A stretch of DNA of 64,000 nucleotides from Psychrobacter sp. APC 3281 (lineage in GTDB: Bacteria; Pseudomonadota; Gammaproteobacteria; Pseudomonadales; Moraxellaceae). The stretch is taken from contig NZ_JASDCS010000001.1 in the NCBI RefSeq assembly GCF_030407815.1, positions 1-64,000 of the forward strand, given 5' to 3'. Made by a program: the position numbers and the translations under genes. Of this stretch, positions 1 to 9,388 are shown piece after piece. Position 1 is the first letter of the stretch; each line of letters starts with the position of its first letter. Below the pieces are notes generated by a model. That model worked only from the letters and a program-made list of their open reading frames with translations, was not told where the DNA came from and ran no database searches.

Positions 1-221
1 CTTGTATATTTATGACAAATTATCCAAAAACGTCTTTACATGTTATAAAGTTTGTTGATAATATAATCTAAGAATTGATGTCAAGGTATTGATAAATAAT
101 TTTATAAATTATCAAGTTACTTATCTTTTAATTTACCTATCTTCCAATAGATATCATTACTTTAGATCACGCTTACTTATACCGCCTAAGGAAAGTACAA
201 CAACAAACAATGGAGCACGTT

Positions 222-1052
222 ATGTCAGATTACGAAAACCGCTGGACAACTGTCAAAGTAGAAGTAACAGACAGTATCGCTTGGGTGACTTTCAATCGTC
301 CAGAGCAACGCAATTGCATGAGTCCAACACTCAATCGAGAAATGATAGAAGTGTTAGAGACATTAGAACAAGATGCAGATGCAGGTGTCGTTGTGCTTAC
401 TGGTGAGGGAAGTGCATGGACAGCAGGAATGGATCTAAAAGAGTATTTCCGTGAGACGGACGGTCAACCTGAAATTGCCCAAGAAAAGACCCGCCGCGAT
501 GCTTGTAGATGGCAATGGCAGCTCCTACGTATGTACAATAAGCCGACCATTGCGATGGTCAACGGCTGGTGTTTCGGTGGTGGCTTTTCACCACTAGTGG
601 CTTGTGATCTTGCCTATTGTGCTGATGAAGCGACTTTTGGATTATCAGAGATTAATTGGGGTATACCGCCTGGCAATCTGGTAAGTAAAGCCATGGCTGA
701 TACCGTCGGGCATCGTGAGTCTTTGTATTACATTATGACTGGTGAGCCATTCAAAGGTAAAAAAGCGGAACAGATGGGCTTGGTCAATAAGAGCGTGCCA
801 CTTGATGAGTTAAAAGCTGAGGTGGAAAAGGTCGCAAAAGTACTCTTGGAGAAAAACCCAGTGGTACTACGTTATGCAAAAAATGGTTTCAAACGTTGCC
901 GAGAGTTGACTTGGGATCAAAATGAAGATTACCTCTATGCCAAACTTGATCAGTGTCTCATGAGAGATCCAGAAAATGGACGTGCCGAGGGTATGCGTCA
1001 ATTTCTTGATGAGAAAAGCATTAAACCAGGCTTGCAAACCTATAAGCGGTAA
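222..1052 (+). CDS. hcaA: p-hydroxycinnamoyl-CoA hydratase/lyase
   Basis: Crotonase-fold enzyme (also called ech) that hydrates feruloyl-, caffeoyl- or p-coumaroyl-CoA and cleaves the product to the aromatic aldehyde plus acetyl-CoA. Counted from the ATG at 222, Ser123, Glu143 and Tyr239 fall exactly where the characterised hydratase-lyases have their active-site residues. An earlier in-frame ATG at 210 exists, but GGAG at 212-215 sits 6 bases before 222, so 222 (276 aa) is preferred. It is first in line with the aldehyde dehydrogenase and the CoA ligase of the same pathway, the hcaABC set of Acinetobacter. Function is very likely; the preferred hydroxycinnamate is not visible. Confidence 0.93.
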   Translation: MSDYENRWTTVKVEVTDSIAWVTFNRPEQRNCMSPTLNREMIEVLETLEQDADAGVVVLTGEGSAWTAGMDLKEYFRETDGQPEIAQEKTRRDACRWQWQLLRMYNKPTIAMVNGWCFGGGFSPLVACDLAYCADEATFGLSEINWGIPPGNLVSKAMADTVGHRESLYYIMTGEPFKGKKAEQMGLVNKSVPLDELKAEVEKVAKVLLEKNPVVLRYAKNGFKRCRELTWDQNEDYLYAKLDQCLMRDPENGRAEGMRQFLDEKSIKPGLQTYKR

Positions 1053-1112
1053 ACGATTTACAGCGATAGCTTTATAAAACAAACTATAAAAACGATGATA
1101 ATGCTCTGTTGT

Positions 1113-1136
1113 AAAGCCCTTCTAGGAAAGGGCTTT
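1113..1136 (+). terminator. Hairpin between hcaA and hcaB
   Basis: A perfect 9-bp stem (AAAGCCCTT / AAGGGCTTT) with a 6-base loop lies 60 bases after the hcaA stop. The following sequence is AT-rich but has no clean T-tract. It may be a leaky intra-operon terminator or an mRNA 3'-end stabiliser that sets hcaA above the downstream genes. Confidence 0.55.
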
Positions 1137-1210
1137 CAATATTTTACTAAATCAAAAACGCATGAAAATTTTAAACAGCCTCTACTCTTATCTGGAAAAG
1201 GAACTCCAAT

Positions 1211-2659
1211 ATGCATCAAGTCCAAATGATTATTAACGGCAAATCGTGTCCCGCAACCGATAACAGCACCTTTGACCATATTGGTCCCACCACTGGTGAA
1301 GTGGTCACCAAAGCCGCTGCTGGAACGGCGAATGATGCAAATAAAGCGATTGAAGCTGCTGCCGCCGCTTTTCCAATTTGGTCAGCACTGCCACCGAGTG
1401 AAAAAAGAATACGTCTATTAAAAGCTGCCGACTTACTTGCTTCAAGAGCAGACAAGTTTGTCGATATTGGTATGACTGAAATGGGCTCAAGTGGTGCATG
1501 GTATGGCTTTAATGTGCAGGTAGCGGCCAATATGCTACGCGACGCGGCAGGGATGGTCACTCAGATTCAAGGCGATATTATCCCAAGCGATGCAGAAGGC
1601 CGTATGGCAATGGCTTGGCGCGTGCCTTGCGGCGTAGTGGTAGGCATGGCACCGTGGAATGCTCCTATCATATTGGCGACGCGAGCGCTTGCCATGCCGT
1701 TGGCTTGTGGCAACACAGTGGTACTCAAAGCGTCTGAAAACTGTCCTGCCACTCATGAGCTATTGATCCAAACCCTGAACGATGCAGGATTGGGCGAAGG
1801 TGTCGTCAATCTGGTGACGCATAGTAGCGAAGATGCACCCAGTGTAGTAACGGCGCTAATCGCACATCCAGCTGTCAAACGTATCAACTTTACAGGCTCT
1901 ACGCACGTCGGGAAAATCATTGCCAAACAATGTGCCGAATACTTGAAGCCTGTCATTTTAGAGTTGGGAGGAAAGGCACCCGTTATTGTCTGTGAAGACG
2001 CGGATCTCGAAGAAGCGGCCAATGCAATCGCTTTTGGTGCTTTTTTCAATCAAGGTCAAATCTGTATGAGTACAGAGCGAGTTCTGGTCAATGAAAAAGT
2101 TTCGGACAAACTGATTGAGTATCTTAAATCAAAGATTGATGGTTTTGTCACTGGTTTGCCAACGGATCAAGTACACATCGCTCATGTGATAAGTCAGCAA
2201 GCCGCTGATCGTATAAAAGCTTTGGTGAAAGATGCAGAAAATAAAGGAGCTAAGGCCGTTACTGATTATGCTTTTAATGGTACAGCTGTTAGCCCGATTC
2301 TGTTAGAGCATATCTCTCCTGAGATGCAGATTTATACAGAAGAGTCCTTTGGTCCTGTCTGTACTTTAGAACGAGTAGCAGATGATGATGAAGCCATTCT
2401 AAAAGCCAATGCCTCAGAGTTTGGGCTATCTGCTGCTATCTTTAGCCAAGATATTGGACGAGCGATGAATCTTGCTAAACGTATCGAAAGCGGCATATGC
2501 CACATCAATTCTGCCACTGTAGACGATGAAGCACCTATGCCATTTGGCGGTGTCAAATCTAGTGGTTATGGTCGTTTTGGTAGCAAAGCCTCTATCAGTG
2601 AGTTCACTGAACTTCGCTGGGTCACTATGCGTAGTACTCCAAAACACTATCCAATCTGA
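1211..2659 (+). CDS. hcaB: Vanillin / hydroxybenzaldehyde dehydrogenase (ALDH family)
   Basis: NAD(P)-dependent aldehyde dehydrogenase of 482 aa, the usual family length. Catalytic Cys285 lies in GQICMS, the general-base Glu251 in LELGGK, and Asn150 in PWNAP. Its place between hydratase-lyase and feruloyl-CoA synthetase indicates oxidation of vanillin, 4-hydroxybenzaldehyde or protocatechualdehyde released by the lyase, giving vanillate, 4-hydroxybenzoate or protocatechuate (vdh is a synonym). AAGGA lies about 9 bases before the ATG. No downstream ring-cleavage genes are present nearby, so the products must feed a pathway encoded elsewhere. Confidence 0.9.
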   Translation: MHQVQMIINGKSCPATDNSTFDHIGPTTGEVVTKAAAGTANDANKAIEAAAAAFPIWSALPPSEKRIRLLKAADLLASRADKFVDIGMTEMGSSGAWYGFNVQVAANMLRDAAGMVTQIQGDIIPSDAEGRMAMAWRVPCGVVVGMAPWNAPIILATRALAMPLACGNTVVLKASENCPATHELLIQTLNDAGLGEGVVNLVTHSSEDAPSVVTALIAHPAVKRINFTGSTHVGKIIAKQCAEYLKPVILELGGKAPVIVCEDADLEEAANAIAFGAFFNQGQICMSTERVLVNEKVSDKLIEYLKSKIDGFVTGLPTDQVHIAHVISQQAADRIKALVKDAENKGAKAVTDYAFNGTAVSPILLEHISPEMQIYTEESFGPVCTLERVADDDEAILKANASEFGLSAAIFSQDIGRAMNLAKRIESGICHINSATVDDEAPMPFGGVKSSGYGRFGSKASISEFTELRWVTMRSTPKHYPI

Positions 2660-2717
2660 TGTAAGGAACATCGAGGAAGAAAAAGGAAGGAAGCAATTAG
2701 AAATAAAGGAATATTTT

Positions 2718-4610
2718 ATGACCCAATTTACCTACCATGATTATCCAGAACGAGCGGTTGCTATTGGTGGACACGATGTCTTAGTCCGTCACAGCAGTGA
2801 CCAAAAAAATGATGCCATTTATATCACTGCAGTTGAAAAAATACAGGATTATCCAGAGCGCTTGTTTGATAAATTATATGAGTATGCAGAAAAATATCCA
2901 AACAGGCTGCTTATTGCACAACGCGAGTTAGATGAAATAACGGGTAAGCGTGGTGATTGGATAGAATTGACCTATGGTGAGGTGTTGCACAAGGCTCGCA
3001 ATATTGCCCAAGCATTATTGAAATACGATCTGTCGGCCGATCGCCCATTGATGATATTGTCTGAAAACTCATTGGAAGTGTTTCTACTGATGTTCGGTGC
3101 CATGCTTGCAAATGCACCGTTTACATTAGTAGCACCTGCTTATTCATTGGTTGCAAACACGCCTGATAAGCTAAAATATGTTATTGAAAAGCTCACACCA
3201 GCGCTCTTTTACGCAGGCGATGGCAACGGGTTTTTGCGCCAGCTTGAGGCGTGCGGTCAGTTGGACAAACCTATCATCACGTCGACAGGAAATATCGATG
3301 GTCAGTCATGTCTGCACTTTGATGATTTTCTGATGACGGCGGCTACTGACGAGGTCGAGCAAGGACATTATAAAATCACTGCCGATAGTATTGTGAAGTT
3401 TCTATTTACTTCAGGATCCACAGGCGATCCTAAAGTGGTGCCTACGACTCATCGTATGCTCTGTAGTAATCAGCAAATGCTCAAGCAAACGCTATGCTTG
3501 GATGAAAATAATCCGCCTGTATTAGTCGACTGGCTCAGTTGGCATCATACTTTTGGCGGCAGTCATAATCTAGGCGTAGCTCTATATAACGGCGGTACTT
3601 TTTACATTGATGATGGGCGTCCTGTGGCAGGCAAGTTTGACGAAACCATCCGAAACCTGAAAGAGATCTCTCCCAGTCAATATTTTAACGTGCCGATAGG
3701 GTGGGCGATGCTGGCAACTGCTTTGAAAAAAGACGATGTATTACGTGATAATTTCTTTAAACATACCAACTTGTTTTTTTTCGGCGGAGCAAGTCTATCG
3801 CAAGAGTTATGGCAAGAGCTTGGTGATATCAGCTACCAACACTGCGGTGAAAAGATTCGCATTATGGCAGGATTGGGCATGACTGAAACGTCACCGTCTT
3901 GCACCTTTACCACAGGACCATCAAATGCAATGGCCAACTTTGTCGGTTTTCCTGCGCCTGGCGTAGAGGTCAAACTGGTTCGTCTACAGGACAAGTTGGA
4001 GTTACGTATTAGAGGGCCGCATGTTATGTCGGGTTACTGGCGACATAATGCTATCGACTCACAAGTTTCTGACAGTTTTGATGAAGAAGGTTTTTACTGT
4101 ACAGGAGATGGCGTTAAACCATACGAGCCTGATAGCTACGATAAAGGCTTAGTATATGATGGACGCATCTCCGAAGATTTTAAACTGATGACAGGTACTT
4201 TTGTCAATGTCGGCGAGCTGCGTAACCGTATCGTATTACAAGGTGAGCTGATTGATGACGTGGTTTTGACCGGTGAAGGCAAGAGTGAAATAGGGGCTTT
4301 GATTTTCGTTAAAGAAAAAATAGCGCGTGAGATGACAGGTCTGAGTGATACTGAACTGACCAGAGTGTTAGAACATGATGCTGTACAAACCTATTTTAAC
4401 GACTTTATAAACAAGATTAACGAGGGCTATGACGCGAGCTCAAAACGTATCGCTCGTATCTATTTGATGGAAAATCCAGCGAGCATCATTGAAGGTGAAA
4501 AAACGGATAAAGGAACACTCAATCAACGCAAGTTGCGTAATAATCGAGTACAAGAAGCTACAGCACTATACGGTCATGAAGCAGACAAATTGAGGTTTAT
4601 AGCGAAATAG
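2718..4610 (+). CDS. hcaC: Feruloyl-CoA synthetase (hydroxycinnamate-CoA ligase)
   Basis: ANL-superfamily acyl-adenylate ligase that activates ferulate, coumarate or caffeate with ATP and CoA, the first step of the pathway. The P-loop TSGSTGDPK is at residues 231-239, and a GLGMTET adenylation motif lies further on. The open frame extends upstream into hcaB, but the true start is the ATG at 2718, with AAAGGA 7 bases before it; the resulting 630 aa fits this long ligase subfamily (fcs). It begins about 60 bases after hcaB and is probably co-transcribed with it. Confidence 0.9.
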   Translation: MTQFTYHDYPERAVAIGGHDVLVRHSSDQKNDAIYITAVEKIQDYPERLFDKLYEYAEKYPNRLLIAQRELDEITGKRGDWIELTYGEVLHKARNIAQALLKYDLSADRPLMILSENSLEVFLLMFGAMLANAPFTLVAPAYSLVANTPDKLKYVIEKLTPALFYAGDGNGFLRQLEACGQLDKPIITSTGNIDGQSCLHFDDFLMTAATDEVEQGHYKITADSIVKFLFTSGSTGDPKVVPTTHRMLCSNQQMLKQTLCLDENNPPVLVDWLSWHHTFGGSHNLGVALYNGGTFYIDDGRPVAGKFDETIRNLKEISPSQYFNVPIGWAMLATALKKDDVLRDNFFKHTNLFFFGGASLSQELWQELGDISYQHCGEKIRIMAGLGMTETSPSCTFTTGPSNAMANFVGFPAPGVEVKLVRLQDKLELRIRGPHVMSGYWRHNAIDSQVSDSFDEEGFYCTGDGVKPYEPDSYDKGLVYDGRISEDFKLMTGTFVNVGELRNRIVLQGELIDDVVLTGEGKSEIGALIFVKEKIAREMTGLSDTELTRVLEHDAVQTYFNDFINKINEGYDASSKRIARIYLMENPASIIEGEKTDKGTLNQRKLRNNRVQEATALYGHEADKLRFIAK

Positions 4611-4624
4611 ATTAAGATAATATC

Positions 4625-4638
4625 TTATAGCGCTATAA
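4625..4638. promoter_or_regulatory. 14-bp palindrome before the MarR gene
   Basis: TTATAGCGCTATAA is a perfect 14-bp palindrome just upstream of the MarR gene, and its right half overlaps a TATAAT hexamer (4634-4639) that could serve as the -10 box. MarR dimers bind such dyads, so autorepression released by a hydroxycinnamoyl-CoA is plausible. No second perfect copy was found before hcaA. Confidence 0.45.
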
Positions 4639-4668
4639 TTATTAGTGCTGTCGAGTAAGGAAAACGCA

Positions 4669-5115
4669 TTGAAAGACCTCCAATTAAATAAGCTCATCGA
4701 CAATGCCACAACCGTCAGTTATAGCATAGGAAAGATAGATAAGCTTATCAGTCAACAGCTCAGCGAAGCACTGCTGGAGGTAGGCGTCAGCTTGCCTCAG
4801 TTCACCATGCTATCAAACCTACATTTACATGGAGAAATGGCGAACGCCAAGCTGGCTTCAAGATCTTTTATTAGTCCTCAGGCATCCAATCAAATTGTCA
4901 AAACTATGGAAGAGCGAGGGTGGATAAGTAAATCTGACGATCCCAATCATGGGCGTATCCTGCTGATTGCATTGACACCGGAAGGGCAAGAGGTTTACGA
5001 AAGATGCAAGATAAAATCCATGGGTTTTGAAAGCAAAATGTTAGCAGGGCTACCTGCCGAAAATGTTCTTATGCTAAAGGCTACCGTTCAACGGTTGATA
5101 TCGAATTTGAAGTAA
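4669..5115 (+). CDS. hcaR: MarR-family regulator of hydroxycinnamate genes
   Basis: Winged-helix MarR protein of 148 aa. The central part carries the usual DNA-recognition helix region (SPQASNQIVKTMEERGW) and the wing. The TTG at 4669 is preferred because AAGGA (4657-4661) precedes it by 7 bases; a GTG at 4645 would add eight residues but lacks a good ribosome site. It follows the hcaABC genes in the same direction, as HcaR-type repressors commonly do, and in Acinetobacter HcaR responds to hydroxycinnamoyl-CoA thioesters. Its function here is inferred from that position. Confidence 0.85.
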   Translation: MKDLQLNKLIDNATTVSYSIGKIDKLISQQLSEALLEVGVSLPQFTMLSNLHLHGEMANAKLASRSFISPQASNQIVKTMEERGWISKSDDPNHGRILLIALTPEGQEVYERCKIKSMGFESKMLAGLPAENVLMLKATVQRLISNLK

Positions 5116-5304
5116 CGTCCGAGAGAGGTGGGATATTATCCGTTTGAACGAGGGATTACTAATTTTATAAAGCCGTTACTGCCATGCCAAGTAATGAAGC
5201 AAAAATACTAAGCAGTAAGGGAAGTGTACTAAGGAAAGTAGCAAAGAAAAAATACGTCGTTATCTATATATTGACTGTGTGTCTTGTTGAGTTTGATGAT
5301 TGTT

Positions 5305-5368
5305 ATAGCGAATGAGTGATTTGATATGCGAGCATAAAGGTCGTTTATTGGCGTTACTCATTCGCTAT
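5305..5368. terminator. 13-bp inverted repeat between convergent hcaR and porin
   Basis: ATAGCGAATGAGT at 5305-5317 is repeated inverted at 5356-5368, with a 38-base spacer, between the convergent MarR and porin genes. The loop is long for a terminator and there is no T-tract. It may be a transcription barrier or a protein site. Confidence 0.35.
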
Positions 5369-5395
5369 TATTTAGTCGTTGTCTCGTGTAGTCAT

Positions 5396-6436
5396 TTAGA
5401 ATCTATATTGGGCCATGACCTCGACTTCTTGTCCTTGTACTCTCCATGGAAGGGTTGTCTCACTTCTATCTCGCCATTCAATACCGACATCGAGATCTGG
5501 TAGATACTTATAAATGAGGTTAGCGCTTTTTATATCGATAGAAGTATCTGCATCGTTATCGACCGTGACTTCACCATAGCGCATGTTACCGCGTAGCTTC
5601 GGCGTAAAGTTATGTCGATACCCCACACTAAAGCCAGTCTGGGAAACAAGCTCGCCGTCTTCGGCATCACAATTGACACTGAACCCTGTTAGCGCGCCTG
5701 TCGTACATACGCCTGAGTAGACACCCATGCCTTCACCAGTATAAACGCTTCCATGCAAGGATCCATTGCCTAGGGTCAACTTGCCAGCCAACGAAGCACC
5801 TATGCCTATGTCTGAGTCCGAACTGTTTTCTATGCCAGTGCCAGCTTCACGGCCAGTCACCGCAAATGTGTAACCCAAATTAGCAATATCATCACTATAG
5901 CTTACAACCATATCGGGTACATTGGCGTCATCATATACTGGGTCTTGAGCGGTGACCCGTAGCCCATTATTGGCATAGTGTACGGTTAAATCTGGACGAA
6001 CATATAGTCCACTCCCAGCAATTGTGCCAAAACCTGTACCCCAAAAGTCAAGCTGCTCAGTCAAACGCGGAGCCACAGCAAAAAACTGGCCGTTCCAAGT
6101 CTTACCAACCGTAAATTTGTCATACTGCAAAAAAGCATGGCGCAATCTTAGGTTGGATCCACCAGTGGCATAGTCTCCATAGAAATCTCCTTCAATAAAC
6201 CCAGTTAATTTCTTGTCATCTATGGTTTTGGTGGTTTTAACGTTGATGCGAGTTTCACGCATGTTTCCTTCAAACTCAGAATCTCCATTGTCTGGAGAAA
6301 TGAATCTACCTTCTGCTTTGACATAACCACCAATACTTACAGTAGTGTCTCCCTCTGTGATCAGATCTATTGCTTGTACATTCGTACATACGACTAAAGT
6401 GGCTACAGCAAAAGACACTTTTTGTAGATTATGCAT
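5396..6436 (-). CDS. DcaP-like outer-membrane porin
   Basis: Protein of 346 aa with an N-terminal signal peptide ending near VQA, followed by amphipathic beta-strand sequence and a C-terminal Phe (...AQYRF), the mark of outer-membrane beta-barrels. Segments such as IEGDFYGDY, LRLRHAF and VGKTWNGQFF match the DcaP/HcaE type of porin that admits dicarboxylic or aromatic acids in Acinetobacter. It lies next to the hca genes and is clearly paralogous to the porin at 18687-19721. Likely role: uptake of hydroxycinnamates or related acids across the outer membrane. Substrate is inferred from context only. Confidence 0.85.
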   Translation of the reverse strand: MHNLQKVSFAVATLVVCTNVQAIDLITEGDTTVSIGGYVKAEGRFISPDNGDSEFEGNMRETRINVKTTKTIDDKKLTGFIEGDFYGDYATGGSNLRLRHAFLQYDKFTVGKTWNGQFFAVAPRLTEQLDFWGTGFGTIAGSGLYVRPDLTVHYANNGLRVTAQDPVYDDANVPDMVVSYSDDIANLGYTFAVTGREAGTGIENSSDSDIGIGASLAGKLTLGNGSLHGSVYTGEGMGVYSGVCTTGALTGFSVNCDAEDGELVSQTGFSVGYRHNFTPKLRGNMRYGEVTVDNDADTSIDIKSANLIYKYLPDLDVGIEWRDRSETTLPWRVQGQEVEVMAQYRF

Positions 6437-6929
6437 ACCTTGTATACTCCGTGTTTTTTGAGACTAAAAACAACAGTGCTACCTCTAGGGCGCTGCTATG
6501 AATTTAGTCTATATAAAATAGTGTAGATAATCCTATCTAGCACTAACCAACTCCCTTTGGTGTTTAAAAGCACAACCTTCCTAGATAAAAAATTCAACAT
6601 AGAGTGATAATGAGTCACTCTGATGATAGTTATTTGGAAGAAAATACAAGATAGCAATGTAAGCGAATTATTGTCAAGCTTATTGATTAAATTATTTGAC
6701 ATAACGGCAGTTAAGATTCTATTATATGTCTAGTTAATAGGTTTTTTATGATATTTTTCTATATACTGTAATAATTTAAAATAGATTTTTATATAAAGTA
6801 ACTTTATATTTTATATTTATGATTGGGAAGATGCTTTCTCATTGAAAACAAGTATATGAGTCAGTAACTGTACGTTTTGGTTAACGTTGTCACCTTCAAC
6901 TCTCAATATTCAATCAAAAGGATTTGATT
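6437..6929. other. Divergent intergenic region, porin / TRAP protein
   Basis: About 490 bases of AT-rich DNA between divergently transcribed genes. It contains a good plus-strand promoter (listed separately) and the leader of the porin gene. No gene of convincing length or ribosome site was found in it. Confidence 0.6.
6696..6725 (+). promoter_or_regulatory. Sigma-70-like promoter for the TRAP binding protein
   Basis: TTGACA at 6696-6701 and TATTAT at 6720-6725, separated by 18 bases, face the solute-binding protein gene and would give a leader of about 200 nt. Confidence 0.5.
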
Positions 6930-8015
6930 ATGTTTAGCAACTATTCTAGGGTCAAAGCTAGTCTCACTTTACGCAAGCTCCTGCCTACCATTGCCTTATC
7001 GTTTGCGCTTCCAATGACGCTAACAGCCTGTGATAGTGGTGCAAAAACGGAAAGTGCTAGCTCAGATGAAGTGGTTGTATTACGTATGTCGCATTTTTTG
7101 CCTGCGCCATCAGCGATGAACACCCAAGCACTGGAACCTTGGATCAAAAAAATAGAAGAAGAGTCAGATGGCCGTATTAAGATTGAAAACTTTCCTGGAT
7201 CAACGCTAAGCGAAGCATCTGAGACTTACGATGCGGCAGTGAATGGAAAAATTGATATTGGTTTGCAGTTGCAGGGGTATAGCAGTGGTCGTTTCCCGCT
7301 ATCTCAAATTGCAGAATTACCTGGAATGTCAAACTCAGCCTCGCAGATGAGCTGTATTATGCAGAGCTTATATGATGATGGCACTATTTCAAACGAGTAT
7401 GAGGACTCCCACGTTTTGGCCTTGTACGGCTTAGGCCCTGGTGTCTTACATAGCTCTACAGTTATTGAAAAACCTGAAGATCTGAGAGGGATGCGTATTC
7501 GTCGACCATCTGCAGTGGCTGGTGATATCTTAGAGAGTATGGGAGCGGCACCGATAGGAATACCTGCCAACGATATCTACACCTCTTTACAACGCGGTGT
7601 TATCGATGGTTTGAGTTTGCAGTGGGACGCGGTTCCGGTGTTTCGTGTGAATGAATTGGTCAACAATCACACCAATATTCCATTGTACTCATCAGGCTTC
7701 GTGATGAATATGAACAAAGCCAAATATGACTCGCTTCCTGATGACCTAAAAAAAGTATTGGATGATAACTCTGGTATGGTGTTTGCCAAAATGGTTGGTG
7801 AAGTTATTAGTAAAATGGATGTGGAAGCACTGCAAGACGCCAAAGATGCGGGCAGTAATATTATTGATATTCCTGATCCATTGAATGACCCTGCATGGTC
7901 AGGCCCGATGGAAAAAGGCACACAAAAATATCTTGCTTCTGTAAGTCAGAGTGGTGTGGATGCCGAATCAATATATCAAAAGGTACGAGAGACCAGTGAA
8001 ACTTGTAAGGTCTAA
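6930..8015 (+). CDS. TRAP transporter solute-binding lipoprotein (DctP family)
   Basis: Periplasmic DctP-family binding protein for organic acids, 361 aa. The N-terminus has a hydrophobic signal and a lipobox (LTAC) about 34 residues in, so the mature protein should be lipid-anchored. The middle carries the DctP core (LRGMRIRRPS, then LQRGVIDG) where TRAP proteins bind the ligand carboxylate. AAAGGA is 7 bases before the ATG at 6930. No DctQ or DctM membrane gene is next to it or anywhere in the window, so it either works with distant membrane subunits or acts as a sensor. The neighbourhood suggests an aromatic or acyl carboxylate ligand. Confidence 0.85.
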   Translation: MFSNYSRVKASLTLRKLLPTIALSFALPMTLTACDSGAKTESASSDEVVVLRMSHFLPAPSAMNTQALEPWIKKIEEESDGRIKIENFPGSTLSEASETYDAAVNGKIDIGLQLQGYSSGRFPLSQIAELPGMSNSASQMSCIMQSLYDDGTISNEYEDSHVLALYGLGPGVLHSSTVIEKPEDLRGMRIRRPSAVAGDILESMGAAPIGIPANDIYTSLQRGVIDGLSLQWDAVPVFRVNELVNNHTNIPLYSSGFVMNMNKAKYDSLPDDLKKVLDDNSGMVFAKMVGEVISKMDVEALQDAKDAGSNIIDIPDPLNDPAWSGPMEKGTQKYLASVSQSGVDAESIYQKVRETSETCKV

Positions 8016-8091
8016 CATTCAATTCATTATATGTTATATGCCTTGCAACTGAGTTGTTTGAACACTGATTGTTTTTAGATAATCGATTACC

Positions 8092-8132
8092 AAATAAGCC
8101 CAAAAAATGATGGTTTTTTGGACTTATTTTTA
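8092..8132 (+). terminator. Rho-independent terminator after the TRAP gene
   Basis: A long stem with one mismatch, AAATAAG.CCAAAAAA pairing with TTTTTTGG.CTTATTT, surrounds a short loop and runs into further T residues, 75 bases after the TRAP gene stop. The symmetry would also stop minus-strand transcription. Confidence 0.75.
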
Positions 8133-8322
8133 TTCAGTACAGCTGCTTTTAAAATTCACCGAGAACGATTTCAACCATGCTGCTAGACATAACAGTAAGT
8201 AGCTCATCTTCTTTTACCGTTGTAGCTGCTTTAGATGATTATGAAATGAGATATCTTCATCGCCATTCTGTTGCATTCATCAGTCTCAAAGCGGTTAAAA
8301 TTTTTTTGAGCAACAGACCATG
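8133..8322. other. Intergenic remainder, no gene seen
   Basis: Together with the terminator this makes about 307 bases between the TRAP gene and the convergent IclR gene. Nothing else recognisable was seen. Confidence 0.5.
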
Positions 8323-9168
8323 CTAGCTAATATATAGATTACTCTCGATCATATTTTTCATATGTAGTAGGCGAGGGGCAATGTCTTCTTCTAATTTGGT
8401 GCGACTAAGGATAAAACTTGGCGCGCCGCAGTTAAAAGTGAGCAATCCTTCTGTCGGGTGCATCAGTGCAATGGCTACCGCATTGACATCCTTTTGCCAT
8501 TCACTAATTGAAAAACAATAACCGTAGTCTTCATAGTCTTGAAAGGCTTTATCTAATCCTCGTCTAATCTTTAGCCAATCATCTTTATACTTACTACGAA
8601 TGGCATTAAGGATAAACTCTTGCTCAGCAGGTGGCATACTTGCCAAGCAAGCTCTCCCCATCGAACTTAAATGAATAGGTAGATAAGAGCCGACATTGCG
8701 TTGCATAGTCGTCGTCCCTTGGCCTTGCACAACGTTGAGATACACCATCATTAGTCGATCACGAGTAGCCATGGCAACGGCACTATTGGCATAGTCTGCC
8801 AGCTCTTCCATATAAGGAGTCGCAAGGTTATTGATAGAGATATTAGTCATCATCGTATAACCAAAACTTAGTACCCCTGTCGAAAGCTGGTACTTACTAC
8901 TATTGGTCGATTGTTTTAAATATCCCAATTTGACCAACGTATAGGTCAGACGAGTAATGGTGCCTTTAGGAAGTCCTGTCAGCTGACTTAGATCTTGGTT
9001 GCCTAGATAAGGCCGCTGCGGGGTAAAACAACGCAGCAGCTCTAACCCTCGAGCCAATGCTGTGACAAACTGTCTGTCGTTTTTATCTCTCATCTCTGCA
9101 ATGGGTTCTAACAATTCAATATGCATCTCGTTGTTAGCGTCTTCATCGGCAAGGGTATCATTAGTCAT
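8323..9168 (-). CDS. IclR-family regulator, PcaR/PobR-like
   Basis: N-terminal winged helix (LSQLTGLPKGTITRLTYTL) followed by the IclR effector domain, as in the aromatic-acid regulators PcaR, PcaU and PobR. The frame runs up to 9198, but the ATG at 9168 (281 aa) is slightly preferred because GGGGA lies upstream of it at a rather long 13-base spacing; 9198 has no ribosome site. It lies downstream of and parallel to the MFS carrier gene. A palindromic motif at about 9341-9356 in its leader recurs twice in the acyl-CoA dehydrogenase / enoyl-CoA hydratase promoter region, suggesting that it controls itself and that operon. Confidence 0.85.
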   Translation of the reverse strand: MTNDTLADEDANNEMHIELLEPIAEMRDKNDRQFVTALARGLELLRCFTPQRPYLGNQDLSQLTGLPKGTITRLTYTLVKLGYLKQSTNSSKYQLSTGVLSFGYTMMTNISINNLATPYMEELADYANSAVAMATRDRLMMVYLNVVQGQGTTTMQRNVGSYLPIHLSSMGRACLASMPPAEQEFILNAIRSKYKDDWLKIRRGLDKAFQDYEDYGYCFSISEWQKDVNAVAIALMHPTEGLLTFNCGAPSFILSRTKLEEDIAPRLLHMKNMIESNLYIS

Positions 9169-9315
9169 ATGTCGTCTATTATCCCCAATCAAATTCATAC
9201 AAGCGTTATAAAATCACAAAACTTTATTATTCATAGCATTCTGTGAGCTAATATCAGCCCACAGTTACCCACTGTTTCTTTAACCGTATTATATCAATTT
9301 ACTTTCACATTCTCA

Positions 9316-9356
9316 GCATAGCATAACGAGAAACTATTGTTTCGCTATGCGGTATG
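9316..9356. promoter_or_regulatory. Candidate IclR operator upstream of its own gene
   Basis: Read on the minus strand, 9341-9356 is CATACCGCATAGCGAA. It matches 12068-12082 and 12182-12196 in the core CCGCATAGCG. A further GCATAGC at 9316-9322 pairs inverted with GCTATGC at 9344-9350. Three related sites in one neighbourhood suggest an operator of the IclR protein. Confidence 0.6.
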
Positions 9357-9388
9357 AACGGTAGCGTTATACGTTATAAGAGGTATGG

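Noticed and set aside
2526-2717. N-terminal extension of feruloyl-CoA synthetase into hcaB
   Set aside because: The extra 64 residues are out-of-frame hcaB sequence, and the ATG at 2718 has a proper ribosome site.
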